From positions 124,001 through 188,000 of the forward strand of contig SJRY01000250.1 in NCBI GenBank assembly GCA_011319805.1: 64,000 nt of DNA. Reading direction: 5' to 3'. Of this stretch, positions 21,499 to 32,262 are shown one piece after another; the stretch's first letter is position 1, and each line of letters begins with the position of its first letter. The translations under genes were made by a program, and so were the position numbers. This DNA is from Macrocybe gigantea. Taxonomy: Eukaryota > Basidiomycota > Agaricomycetes > Agaricales > Callistosporiaceae. Below the pieces are notes generated by a model, which saw only the letters and a list, made by a program, of their open reading frames with translations, made no database searches and was not told the DNA's origin.

Positions 21499-24400
21499 AT
21501 GTCATCTGCGACATCCTCACCCGTCGCACACCACCCACCTCCCCTCGACATCAACTATGATAGCGAGGACGAGGACATGCAGGTCGACTCTGACAGCAAC
21601 ACCCATAGTATGAAGGAGCCTGATGCCGACGCTGATGGCGAGTCCGTCGACGACGACATTTCTCCCCCAGATTCTGGTCACCCCACCGCCCTCCATTCCG
21701 CCACTCGCTCACTATCCCATCGAACTGAAGATTCCGTGAGTCCCTCTACCCCTTCTTACTACTTGTTCCTCTGCTCAACTGTTCCTTTTCTCTCCAGGAC
21801 CCCGAGGATTCTGTAGGGTTTCTTTCTGTCCGCCTGTTCTTCAGCGGTCTCATGCTGTTCTTAGGGTTACGAAGACCAGGGTGACGACGATGACAACGAC
21901 GAAGACGACGGAACCTATGCAGACGAGGAGTATGGTAAGAAGAAGCACAATTTGAAGAAAAAGAAACGACCGACCGCCTACCCCGCCACCAGGCCCATAA
22001 AGGGTTTGGCTTGTTACGATTCCTCTCCTATTTTTGCTTATAGATCTATCTCTCACAGTCCCAGCGCGCCATGCAGTCTCATCTGACTCCGATTCAGAGT
22101 ATGGCTCTCGTTCGCACAAGAAGAAAAGGAAAGCAAGACACTCCGGGGATGAGATTCGCACTTCCAGCAGAAGTGGCAAGACGCCAAACTACATCGATGA
22201 CGTTCATGATTTTGAAAAATTTGACGAAGCTGGAGAGGTAGAGGATGGCTATTATGTCGACCCTAACGTGCAATACCAAGAGGAAGATGAGATCGAAGCT
22301 GTGCTTGGTCACAGCCGAGATGAGGGGCGTGAGGACGACCCCGAGGATTTATGGTTTGAGAACATTGTACGTTTTGCCCCAGATTCACTCCTCTTTCGCA
22401 CTTATCATGATTTTAAGCGATTCCACATCAAATGGAAAAACTTCTCGCATCTTCATAACACGGACGAGACGTACGAGTTCCTGAAGCGATTCCGGGGCTT
22501 GAAGCGCGTCGACAATTATATCAAAGCATACAAACAATGGCAGTCCAGGTTGGCTGCGCCTGGCCTCTCACAAGAAGACGCAGAAGCTCTTCATCTAGAC
22601 AAAGAGCGAGAAAAAGAGGAGCTCGAAACATATCGTACTGTGGAACGCATCATTGCACACCGTGAGACTCCGGAAGGCGACGTGGAATACTTTTGCAAGT
22701 GGTGTGGGCTTAATTATGAACACTGTACATGGGAATTGCAGAAGGACGTTAACCCTATTGCGAAGGAGCAAATTGCCGCCTATCGAACGCGCGAGGCTGA
22801 GGGTAAATTCCCTTATAAGAGCATGTCCTACGCCAAGCACGGTCGCCCTGCATTCCAGAAGATTACAAAGGATCCCGAGTATATCCAGGCCACCGGAGGA
22901 GAGTTGAAAGATTTCCAACTGACGGGGCTCAACTGGTTGGCATATCTCTGGAGCAAAGGCGAGAATGGCATTCTCGCAGATGAAATGGGTCTTGGAAAGG
23001 TCAGTCAAATCCTTCAATCTCATAATCTGATTAAACAGTTCTCAATGAATCACAGACTGTTCAAACCGTTGCCTTTTTGTCTTATCTTTTTCACGAAATG
23101 CATCAATATGGGCCTTTCCTAGTCATCGTTCCGCTATCAACTATAACGGCCTGGCAAACCCAATTTGCATCCTGGGCACCCGAGATGAACGTAGTCACGT
23201 ATATCGGTACAGCAGCTGCCCGAGAAATCATTCGGACGTACGAGTTTGGACCCTCGAACAAGAAGCTCAAGATGAATGTTTTGTTGACTACATATGAGTT
23301 GACTCTCCGAGATGCAAAGGAGTTGTGTGATATCAAGTGGCAGGCGTTGGCTGTCGACGAGGTGGGGATAAGAAATTTTTTTCCCGTTTAGCTGAAACTA
23401 AGTCTATCATAGGCGCATCGCCTGAAAAATTCCGAAAGTCAGCTCTATGAAGCTCTTCGTTCGTTTTCCGCCGCCTCCAAGCTCCTCATTACAGGAACGC
23501 CACTGCAAAATAACGTGCGAGGCGCGTATTCTTCGTCATCGTATTTCTTGTGATAAATCATATATACCACTTTATAGAACTCTTATCCTTGATGCATTTC
23601 CTTATGCCCGAGAAATGTGACACCCTCCTCTCCTATTCCAAAACCAATTTTACTGAATCGGACATTTCCACAGTTGCTCTGTCCAACGAATTTGACCTGA
23701 ACGATGTCGACCATGAGGCTAAGATCAAGGAACTTCACACGCAATTGGAATCTCTGATGCTCCGACGGCTTAAGCGAGATGTCCTGACATCTCTTCCGAC
23801 AAAGAGCGAGCGTATTTTACGAGTCGAAATGAGTGCTCTTCAAACTCATTTCTACAAGAATATTCTTACGAAGGTAATGCATTAATGACCCAGTCAATCC
23901 GATTTAGTTGTCTCATTTCGATTCAGAATTTCGCTGGTCTCGTTAAAAGCGCTAATGGCAATAACAACATCAGTTTACTTAATATCGGTGAGGATCATTC
24001 TGCAATCCTGGTTTGATAATATTGAATATTGCCGGCAGCCATGGAATTGAAGAAGGCGGCCAATCATCCATTCCTGTTCGATGGTGCAGAAAATCGAACA
24101 GATGATAACGAAGAGACTTTAAAAGGTCTCGTGATGAGCAGTGGCAAAATGGTTCTTCTCGACAAGCTACTTGCTCGGCTACGGCAGGATGGTCACCGTG
24201 TCCTGATTTTTAGCCAGATGGTACGAATGCTAGATATCCTGAGTGATTATATGTCCCTGCGCGGATATCAGCATCAGCGCCTCGATGGAATGGTCGCATC
24301 GGATGCCCGGAAGAAATCGATTGCTCATTTCAACGCGCCCGGCTCCACGGATTTTGCGTTCCTTCTTTCTACTCGCGCTGGAGGTCTAGGCATCAATTTA

Positions 24401-26755
24401 GAGACTGCGGACACGGTCATCATATTCGATGTACGTTAGTTTCAACACCTGTCCAGGATTGACTACAATTTCGTTTCAGAGCGATTGGAATCCGCAAAAC
24501 GATCTGCAGGCGATGGCGCGTGCCCATAGAATAGGCCAAAAATCCCACGTTAGTGTCTACCGATTCGTGAGCAAGGATACAATGGAAGAAGACATTCTGG
24601 AACGCGCAAAAAAGAAGATGGTCTTGGAATATGCCAGTGCGTCATTATCGCATCTTGTTTGTACTCATAGTATTCACATCTTTCCCTAGTTATCAACCAG
24701 ATGGACACATCTCAGGCTCATTTGAGTTCAAAGGCTTCTGCGAAAGAAACATCGAAACCGGACAATTTGAGCAAAGACGAACTAACAGCCGTACTGAAAT
24801 ATGGTGCTCAGAAGATGTATGCTTTTTGTTATTGGCATATCATTTTTTTCTTTTGATAGACTGGCGCTAGGTTCGACAAAGATGATACCCAGCAGAACAA
24901 GAAACTCGACGAGATGGATCTTGACGATATACTCAATCGGGCTGAGGATCACGAAACTAGCATGGCAGGCGACGGAGGAGCCTCTCTTGGTGGCGAAGGT
25001 TTCTTGGCGCAGTTTGCCGCTGTGAGCGACGTCAAGAACGATATGAGCTGGGAAGAGATCATCCCTGTCGAAGCTCGTCAGAAGTTCGAAGAAGAGGATG
25101 AACAGCGCAGAGCAGAAGAGCTTGCCGCCCAGGATTCTCGGGACAGGAAGCGCTCACATGCTCCAGTGTCCTATGAAGGGATGGATGTCGATCAGCCATC
25201 AACATCGACGGCACAGAAGAAGGCTAAAGCACCTGTGCCGACGAGGAAGACGGCTTCACAGAAAGCAATGGAGCTCAAAGAGAGAGACGTTCGTGTCCTA
25301 ATTCGAAGCTTGCAACGTTGGGGCGATATACGGCAAAGGTACGATGTCATTGTGAGTTTTTTTTTCCCCGCTATGCGTCTCCGTGTTCACAAGCATTTTT
25401 TTTCCAGGTCAAGGAATCAAAATTGCAGGACAAGAATAGAGGGATGATATTGGATGTCGCAGACGAGATCATTGAGATCTGCAGCCAGGCTGTGAAGGAG
25501 AACGAAGAACAGAAGCGTGCCCGAGTTGCAGCGGGTGAAACATTGACGAATGCCCAAAAAAGCAAGGCTGTATTGGTTACGTGTCGTGGTGTCGGGAACA
25601 TCAATGCCGAAACCGTTCTGTCACGCCATCGTGACCTCCGCATTCTCTACAACATCCTCAGTCCAGTGGATGATCCATACAAATGGTCGATTCCGGTAGA
25701 CAATATTCGACCGACTCTTAATTGGTCCGGTCGATGGGGTCCCCAGGACGACTCCATGCTTCTTGTTGGAGCATACCTCTATGGTTTTGGAAATTGGGAG
25801 ACCATCGCGAAAGATCCTAAATTGGGCTTGGACGGCAAATTCTTCTTAGAAGAGGGAAAGAAAGGTGAAGACTCGGCGAGCAGGCCTATCCCCAATGCCA
25901 TCCATCTTGTTCGGCGTGGCGATTTCCTCCTCAGCATCTTACGAGAGCACGATGAAAAGTTCCGTTCGTACGAGACCTCTCTTCGCAGCAGGGGCCAACT
26001 CAAGGCTTCCGCGTCACCGCCACCGGCTGTATATGCTTCCTCTTCTTACAGCAATGCGGTGAAGCGGCGTGCAGAGAGTGAGGCGGTTGCATCGGTAGAT
26101 GACACAAGTGTGCGGAAACGCAAGCGGCGCCCGACGCCCACGTTTACAGACTCGGAGTCATCAGATGAATGGTGAGTTAAGCATCACGAAATACAGATCG
26201 CCGGATTCACGTACTTCCTTAGTCCATCTATGGATGAAAGTGCCACCAAGGAAGAGTTGCGCCCCGTCAAAAAACAACTGGTAATGTAGTATACATTTGG
26301 ATTTAGCGGTCTCGGTTTAACGCGGTTCTCAGAAACAATTAAAACTTTCTGGGGAGGATATGCCTCGAGACAACAAAGTCGCCATTCTTAAGGACTCTTT
26401 AGCAGCCATCGGCCGCAGAATTGAAATTGTGCTAGCTGCGAAGCAGGCTGCGGGAGAGGACAGGGAACGGTGGAGAAGGCATCTGTGGACGTACGTACCT
26501 TCAGTTGACACGTTGAGAACCTGGAGTTTAGATTCGAACAGGTTTGTGACGCTTTTCTGGCCTAAGAAGGTAAAGGCGTCAAAGTTGGAGGAAATTCATG
26601 CGAAGATGGTCATGAAGGAAGCTGCTCCGAGAGCACAAGTAGACAGCAACATTGCGAAGAAAGCTCGGATAAGCGGAGGGAGTTCGACGACCTCCAAGAT
26701 AAACGGATCTTCATCAAGTGCTCCTATTCGATCCAACGGGAAATCATACAGATGA
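21499..26755 (+). CDS. CHD1: CHD1 chromatin-remodelling ATPase
   Basis: CHD1 spaces nucleosomes over transcribed genes. ATG 21499 opens an acidic, Ser-rich N-terminus ([12 protein letters not shown]). Two chromodomains follow ([20 protein letters not shown] and [19 protein letters not shown], about 22330-22780). The SNF2 ATPase starts at [20 protein letters not shown] with Walker A DEMGLGK (22980-23000). The DEAH box is split by an intron ([15 protein letters not shown], about 23358-23412), and the helicase C lobe has [36 protein letters not shown] and [29 protein letters not shown]-type DNA-binding region ([20 protein letters not shown], about 25720) and the C-terminal helical CHCT domain ([19 protein letters not shown], about 26360) complete the protein, which ends at 26755. 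About ten short introns. The CHCT domain separates CHD1 from the ISWI and Mi-2 types. Confidence 0.95.
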
Positions 26756-27031
26756 TCATTCACTACCTCTTTTTAATCGTTTCCTATGGCTTCAGCTTTA
26801 CTGTCGCTTCTTCGTATCCTTTTGGTTGGTCGTTATCGCAAACACGTGTATTACTCTCACCTCGCTACGCAATGCAATGTAGCAAGTTCTAATTATAATT
26901 TTACTATTGCCGGGAACGGGTTGCTGCAGCGCGTTTTTTGAGAGAACGGCTGGCTGTTGGATCAGCCTACCACAGGTTTCAGTAAGCACGTCAACTAGAC
27001 GCACAATGTAAACGCCATGCTTACCACCTCT

Positions 27032-27963
27032 TTAACGCACTGACTCCCGAATAGCGAGGCCGTTCCGCCTGTTTTGTTTAGTACCATCAATTCCACCGCG
27101 GGTGGGGGTGCGACCATCTCTGTATACTAGTGTCTTCGCGCCTTCTGTCTGAGCCAGGCGTGCACGGTCACCAGAAGCTGCCATATGGTCATGTGTGTAA
27201 AAGGCATGCAGAAAAGGCAAGTTTCATAGTACATACCTTCCAACACTTTAGCATCCGCTTCTCTGTGGAAGCTCTGCATAAGAGCAGTATATCTTTTGAC
27301 CTGCCACTTCATCTGCGACGCAAGAATCATATTGCCCTGGGATATGGCCCATTTCCTCTCTTCCCTGTACCGGCGCCGTTCGCTGTCCGCGAGCGACGCC
27401 CGGGCCCGAAGTTTAGCTATTTCTCGCTCAAGGGGAGTCATAGACGAGCCATTTCCAAACAGTTCTGAGTTGGAATCAATAGAGGTGATGTCGGACACGG
27501 TGTATCCGGGGAGCGCATGTTGCGAGTTGTCGTCGATGTTACTATCGCGATTTCGAAATTGCACTGTTCGCTGCCGCTGGCCCTCTTGACGGACTTTCGG
27601 CAATGAAGAAGTTCTCGAATGGCGTTTTTCAACTTCGGGGGTATCAACAAGGTCGACCGGATCAAAGAGTTGCGAAAGAAGCTGAGTGCTGAAGACCCCG
27701 AATGCGACACCGCACAGCGTTATAGCGGATCGAAGGGTGTCATGTATCAGATTGAATTCAAGAACCAGCTTGACGAAAATTCCAAAGCCGACGGCCAGAC
27801 CGAGGCCAGGGTTTTTGAGAGAGTATTGAAGACCAACACCTTGCCAGACGCCTAAGAGGATGACATCTTGCAGGGTTGGATCTCCGGAACGGGTGGCGGT
27901 GTTCAAAAGGATGCGTGCACCAATACCGATAAGAAGAGCTGGGGCAGTTGAGAAGGACATCAA
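27032..27963 (-). CDS. Membrane protein with C-terminal coiled coil, function unknown
   Basis: I do not recognise the family. ATG 27963 begins a hydrophobic N-terminus with three likely membrane segments (ALLIGIGARILLN; VILLGVWQGVGLQYSL; LGLAVGFGIFVKLVLEF to AITLCGVAFGVFSTQLL). It is followed by a polar middle and a basic coiled coil (SMTPLEREIAKLRARASLAD, SERRRYREERKWAISQGN). A 58-base intron (gtatgt...tggcag) joins KVLE to ASGDRARLAQTEGA; the alternative read-through ends at 27127 without it. With the intron the stop is at 27032 and the protein is about 295 residues. It lies 142 bases beyond the SLU7 stop on the same strand and converges with CHD1. The layout suggests an anchored organelle or ER protein with a cytosolic coiled coil; that is inference only. 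Confidence 0.7.
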
Positions 27964-28105
27964 TAGAGTATCATGAATGCATTAAAGAATCGTACGGCAG
28001 AGCAATGTTGAGAGTATGGGAGTTGCGCAAACAATATTTCTGCGACCACGTGTTCGGTGCAGCCGAGTACACAATTATAATATACACAAATTATATGGTT
28101 ACAGT

Positions 28106-29981
28106 TCAGTCTTCCGTATCGACATAGTTGGCCATTGGATCATCCGTCATTCGTCGTGTCACCCTGTAAGCCTCTATGATAAAGTTAATAAACCGGATTC
28201 TTGCTTATGAAACCAAGCCGGAAAACATACCGAGCTCTTCCTCTGTTACTTCGTGGCTGCCAACTTCATGTACAGGTTTCCGCTTCTTCGATAGCTTGTC
28301 TTGGTCACCGTCACTTTCACTTTGTAGCTTTCGCTTCCGCTCCTCTTGGATCGCTTGAGCTAGGCGCTCCTCGTTCAACTTGATGTCACCCTCTCCTACT
28401 CTTTTTCGGGAGTAGTTCTGTTCCACCGTTTCGCTCATTCGCTTCTCTGGAGGCGCATTGGCAGTCGACGAAGACCCAAGTAAGTTTTGTGCGCTGGAGG
28501 CCTCGGTCGCTTCGATACCAGCTTTTCCAGAGCAGTATGATATGTGGATTACGGAGTGACAACAAGCATAGCCCCAAGTGCCAGATGAGACATCATACCA
28601 CGAACCCCATACTGACGTATGGTTGTTCACGAAGACTGGGACATGTCAGCAAAACTGGCTAAGCAGTCAAAAAACTTGGCACACTTACCGTCTTCTGGAT
28701 ATTTTGATTTCGCTTTTGCCCGTTCACGACCCTTGATAACTTGGCCTGTCCTGGAATACTCGACATAATTCTCCGTCTGTCCTTGCCGCAACTCCTTTGG
28801 CGCTGTGTCGAGGTACTCCTCACCTCCGTACTTAGCCAGAATGCTGACTTTGTTCGAATTCTTCAACTCTTCCTTCTTCTCCCTGAACTCGTGGTGCAAT
28901 AGTTCGCCCTCTGTCGGATTTGCATTCAAGTGAACATCATTTCCACGCGCTGCGGCTTGCCAGGCGAAGAGCTGTAGTTGTTGGACTTCTGGTGCTTCAC
29001 CGGAGTAGCGGAAGAAATTTTCGCCTGCGAACTTAGCCTGTGATAGGAGAATAAGAATGAAACATAATGACACAGTTCTTGGAAGCGCACCTCTTCTGGT
29101 GGGACATTTTTCAAGGGAGCATCACGCATCGAACGGGTCTTTGGGTCGTAGTAGGCGCTGTCGGGATCCAGATTAATGAGATATTTTGCAGTGTCTTCTC
29201 GAATTCGGAGATTTCGGACTGTGATGCGTGTCTTCGCATCCATCTTTTGCCCGACCGCATCAGCAGCGTCCGCATATTTGTCCTCGTCTTCATCCTCCTC
29301 GTCGCTAGAGCCGAAATCTGGATCCTCTTTCCCTTCCGTTTTTCCTGCCTTTGCGACTTTTCTGACGGCTGCAAGGTCAGTCGTAGTTTGATTGTCGATT
29401 TCCTCCTCTCGAAGTTTCTGCCTGGCTGCTTCGACTGCAGCGTATTCCTCATAAATCTTTCGGTGTTCAGACGGATCGTATCCGTTCCATCGGTCACGTT
29501 TGGCAGCATACCCTGTCGCGACCTCCTGGACGAATTCGTCTGGTTGAATGTCCTTGCTCGTGTACTTGGCGCCCTTCTTTCTCGGGCGCTCCAAACAATC
29601 TTGCTTTTTGTGCGTCAGAGCACCGCAATTCTCACAGGCACCCTTTCGATATTTCTTGGCTGCCGGCCCTGCCTTTGCACCACGATCGTACCATCCTTCG
29701 AGTTTGGACGCAGGTTCTTGTTGAGCTTGACGCCGTTGATGACTCAACGACGGCGCTCCAGTGTCAAGATACCATGGCGCCTGCGAGATATACTCTGAAA
29801 TTATAGGTAAGAAGAATAATAACCTGATGTTGCTTTGTAACGCACGTGGAATATGGGGATTGATGGGCTTCCCCTCCTCGTCCAAGGCAGCGGGGGCCGT
29901 GCCTGCCTTGCGAGCCGCCTCTAGATCTTTCTGCCGTCGGAACTCCTCCCTGGAAAGTTTTCCTGTCGTTGCGGAGGCCAT
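28106..29981 (-). CDS. SLU7: Pre-mRNA splicing factor SLU7
   Basis: SLU7 acts in the second catalytic step of splicing, helping choose the 3' splice site. Of two in-frame ATGs I choose 29981 ([20 protein letters not shown]), which matches the family start; 30026 adds 15 non-conserved residues. An intron joins NPHIPR to a segment with [16 protein letters not shown]. The CCHC zinc knuckle is intact: [14 protein letters not shown], followed by [20 protein letters not shown]. Later parts read [13 protein letters not shown], an acidic DEEDEDED stretch, [16 protein letters not shown] sequence ([19 protein letters not shown]), [20 protein letters not shown] and [13 protein letters not shown]. The last intron (gtatgt...tcatag) gives [14 protein letters not shown] and TGA at 28106-28108. 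Every hallmark of SLU7 is in order. Confidence 0.95.
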
Positions 29982-30098
29982 GATGGTGAAGCGAGAGTGT
30001 ATCGTTGGCTGACTAAGCGTCTTCAAGCACTTATATTCGGCAACTGCAGAAACCGGGAACGGTTATATAGGCAAGCAATCTTTCCTTCTCCTCCCAAC

Positions 30099-32108
30099 AT
30101 GCTCCGGAAAGTCGCGCTCAGACTCCCCTCCACTCCTCTTCTCCGCTTCAAGTCGTCTGGAACTCTCCGAACCCTTATCATTCCATCACTCCAACACCCA
30201 GGTCTGCGTGGTTCCGGAGCTCGGGTATCCGTTCCTGCCGCACCCATTCTATCTTCAAACCGTTCATCAATGTCCACCAGTCATGCCGGAGAGTCTACCT
30301 TGCGTCCTGAACCGGATAAAGTCTTGCAGGACATTGCTGACTATGTCCACAACTACAACATTGACTCTGACCTCGCGTTTGAGACTGCCCGCCTATGCTT
30401 GATTGACACGATTGGCTGTGGTTTGGAGGCTCTCCGATTTCCTGAATGCACTAAGCTGCTTGGCCCAGTTGTTGAAGGAACCGTTGTTCCAAATGGTATG
30501 GAACGTTCAATGCGTCGAATAGTATTTTTCTTTACATCTTCGGCCTGTGCTAGGTACGCGGGTGCCCGGGACGAACTACCAGCTCGACCCAATTCGTGGC
30601 GCTTTCAACATCGGTGCTATAATCCGGTGGCTCGACTTCAATGACTGCTTCCTGGCTGCTGAATGTGAAGTCATCCCTTCTTTGCCATTCTCTTGCGGTT
30701 CTGATGCTTCAAGGCGAACTCAGGGGGTCATCCGTCCGACAATCTGGGAGCCATTTTGGCCGTAGCAGATCACCTTGCGCGTCAAGGGCAGAAGGTCACA
30801 GTTCATGATGTGTTAGAGTCTATGATCAAAGCCCACGAGATCCAAGGTGGCCTCGCGCTTTTGAACTCTTTCAACAGAGTTGGTTTGGATCATGTCGTCC
30901 TCGTCAAGGTTGCCTCTACCGCCGTTGTGTCAAAACTGTTGGGCTTAAATCGTGACCAAACGATCGATGCCATCTCTCAAGCGTGGGTGGACGGTCAGTC
31001 GTTGCGCACCTACCGCCACGCTCCCAACACGGGACCCAGGAAATCCTGGGCCGCTGGCGACGCGTGCTCTAGGGCTGTCAACCTGGCTCTTCTGGTAAAG
31101 AAAGGAGAGAAAGGTTTACCGTCGGTTTTGACGGCCAAGACGTGGGGCTTCTACGACGTATTGTTCAAGGTCAGAAAATCAATCCTCGGTCTAGGATCTG
31201 ATTTGACGTGGTTCTAAAGGGAAAGGAATTTGAGTTCCAAATGCCATATGGTTCCTACATCATGGAGAATGTCTTGTTCAAGATTTCTTACCCCGCCGAA
31301 TTCCATGCACAAACCGCTGTTGAAGCCGCATATATCGTCCACGCAAAGCTCAAAGAATTGGGAAAAACCTCTGATGACATCAAGAGCGTCAGAATTCGAA
31401 CTCAGGAAGCCGCAAAGAGGATCATCGACAAGCAAGGCCCGTTGGACAACTTCGCCGATAGAGAGTGCGTCGTCCCAGTTTTGCATGAATAGTATCGCTA
31501 AAGGTGCGATCGAAGTCACGCCATTAACTACATGGTCGCATATCCCCTGATTTTCGGCGAGCTTACATCCGAAAGCTAGTAAGATTACAGTCGTTTGTTC
31601 CCTCCCCGCACTATTTTGAATTTGAATTTTCTAGCACCGACGCAGCTGCCGCTGATCCCCGTATCGATGCTTTGCGAGCGAAGATCTACTGCGTCGAAGA
31701 TCAAAGATTCAGCGTCGAATACCACGATCCGGCTAAGAGGTCTATCGGCAACGCACTGCTGGTGGAACTGAATGACGGTACTGTTCTTGATGAGGTCGAG
31801 GTTGAATACCCTGTCGGGCACAAGAGGAGGAGGGCCGAAGGTACTCCCTTGCTCATCAACAAATTCAAGAGGTAAGGAGTTCTCGCGCTTAGTACGTCTG
31901 CGTAGGTTAAGAGAACATCACTTGTTTTCAGACATATTTCCTTCCACTTCGATGAAGCTCATCAACAGAAGTCAGTGACCATATTTCTTTTTGTTCTTGC
32001 TTCAAGTAACATCCTTTCTTCTCTAGGATCTTAGAAACGGTCTCGAACGCTCCTTCCCTCGCAGCCATGCCGGTTGACAAGTTCAGCGATCTCTTTGTCA
32101 AAGCGTAA
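30099..32108 (+). CDS. PDH1: 2-methylcitrate dehydratase (MmgE/PrpD family), mitochondrial
   Basis: The enzyme dehydrates 2-methylcitrate in propionyl-CoA breakdown in mitochondria. ATG 30099 gives a basic, Ser/Leu-rich presequence ([20 protein letters not shown]) that fits mitochondrial import. The PrpD domain follows: [95 protein letters not shown], then [20 protein letters not shown]. Two introns near 31470-31625 at first look like frame breaks, but they splice cleanly to [20 protein letters not shown] and [17 protein letters not shown]. The protein ends [18 protein letters not shown] at 32106-32108. Length (about 550 residues) and order fit PrpD. The start is 118 bases from the divergent SLU7 start. 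Confidence 0.9.
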
Positions 32109-32262
32109 GATACATGCAAAAGGATGTCCTGCGATATATTGTTCATTATGGTGAGGATCGAGTCGTTTGAAACATCCAATACTGCAATTAGAATATACTG
32201 CGTTAGAGTATTGCTAAAAATGTCATTTCTGTGTTCTCAACCACGTTGATTCAATAGCTGCA

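Noticed and set aside
20931..21560. Plus-strand open frame of 209 codons between TFB4 and CHD1
   Set aside because: It overlaps the starts of both genes in other frames and reads as Arg/Gly/Pro-rich translation of GC-rich promoter DNA.
21499..26755. Functional pairing of BRE1, CHD1 and TFB4 as a transcription gene cluster
   Set aside because: They are separated by unrelated genes and lie in different orientations; closeness can be chance in a compact genome.
29067..29798. Long plus-strand frame of 243 codons
   Set aside because: It is the antisense shadow of SLU7 coding sequence.
31470..31630. Apparent frame breaks in the PrpD-family gene
   Set aside because: Two short introns splice cleanly to DRDHAINYMV and [13 protein letters not shown], so the gene is intact.
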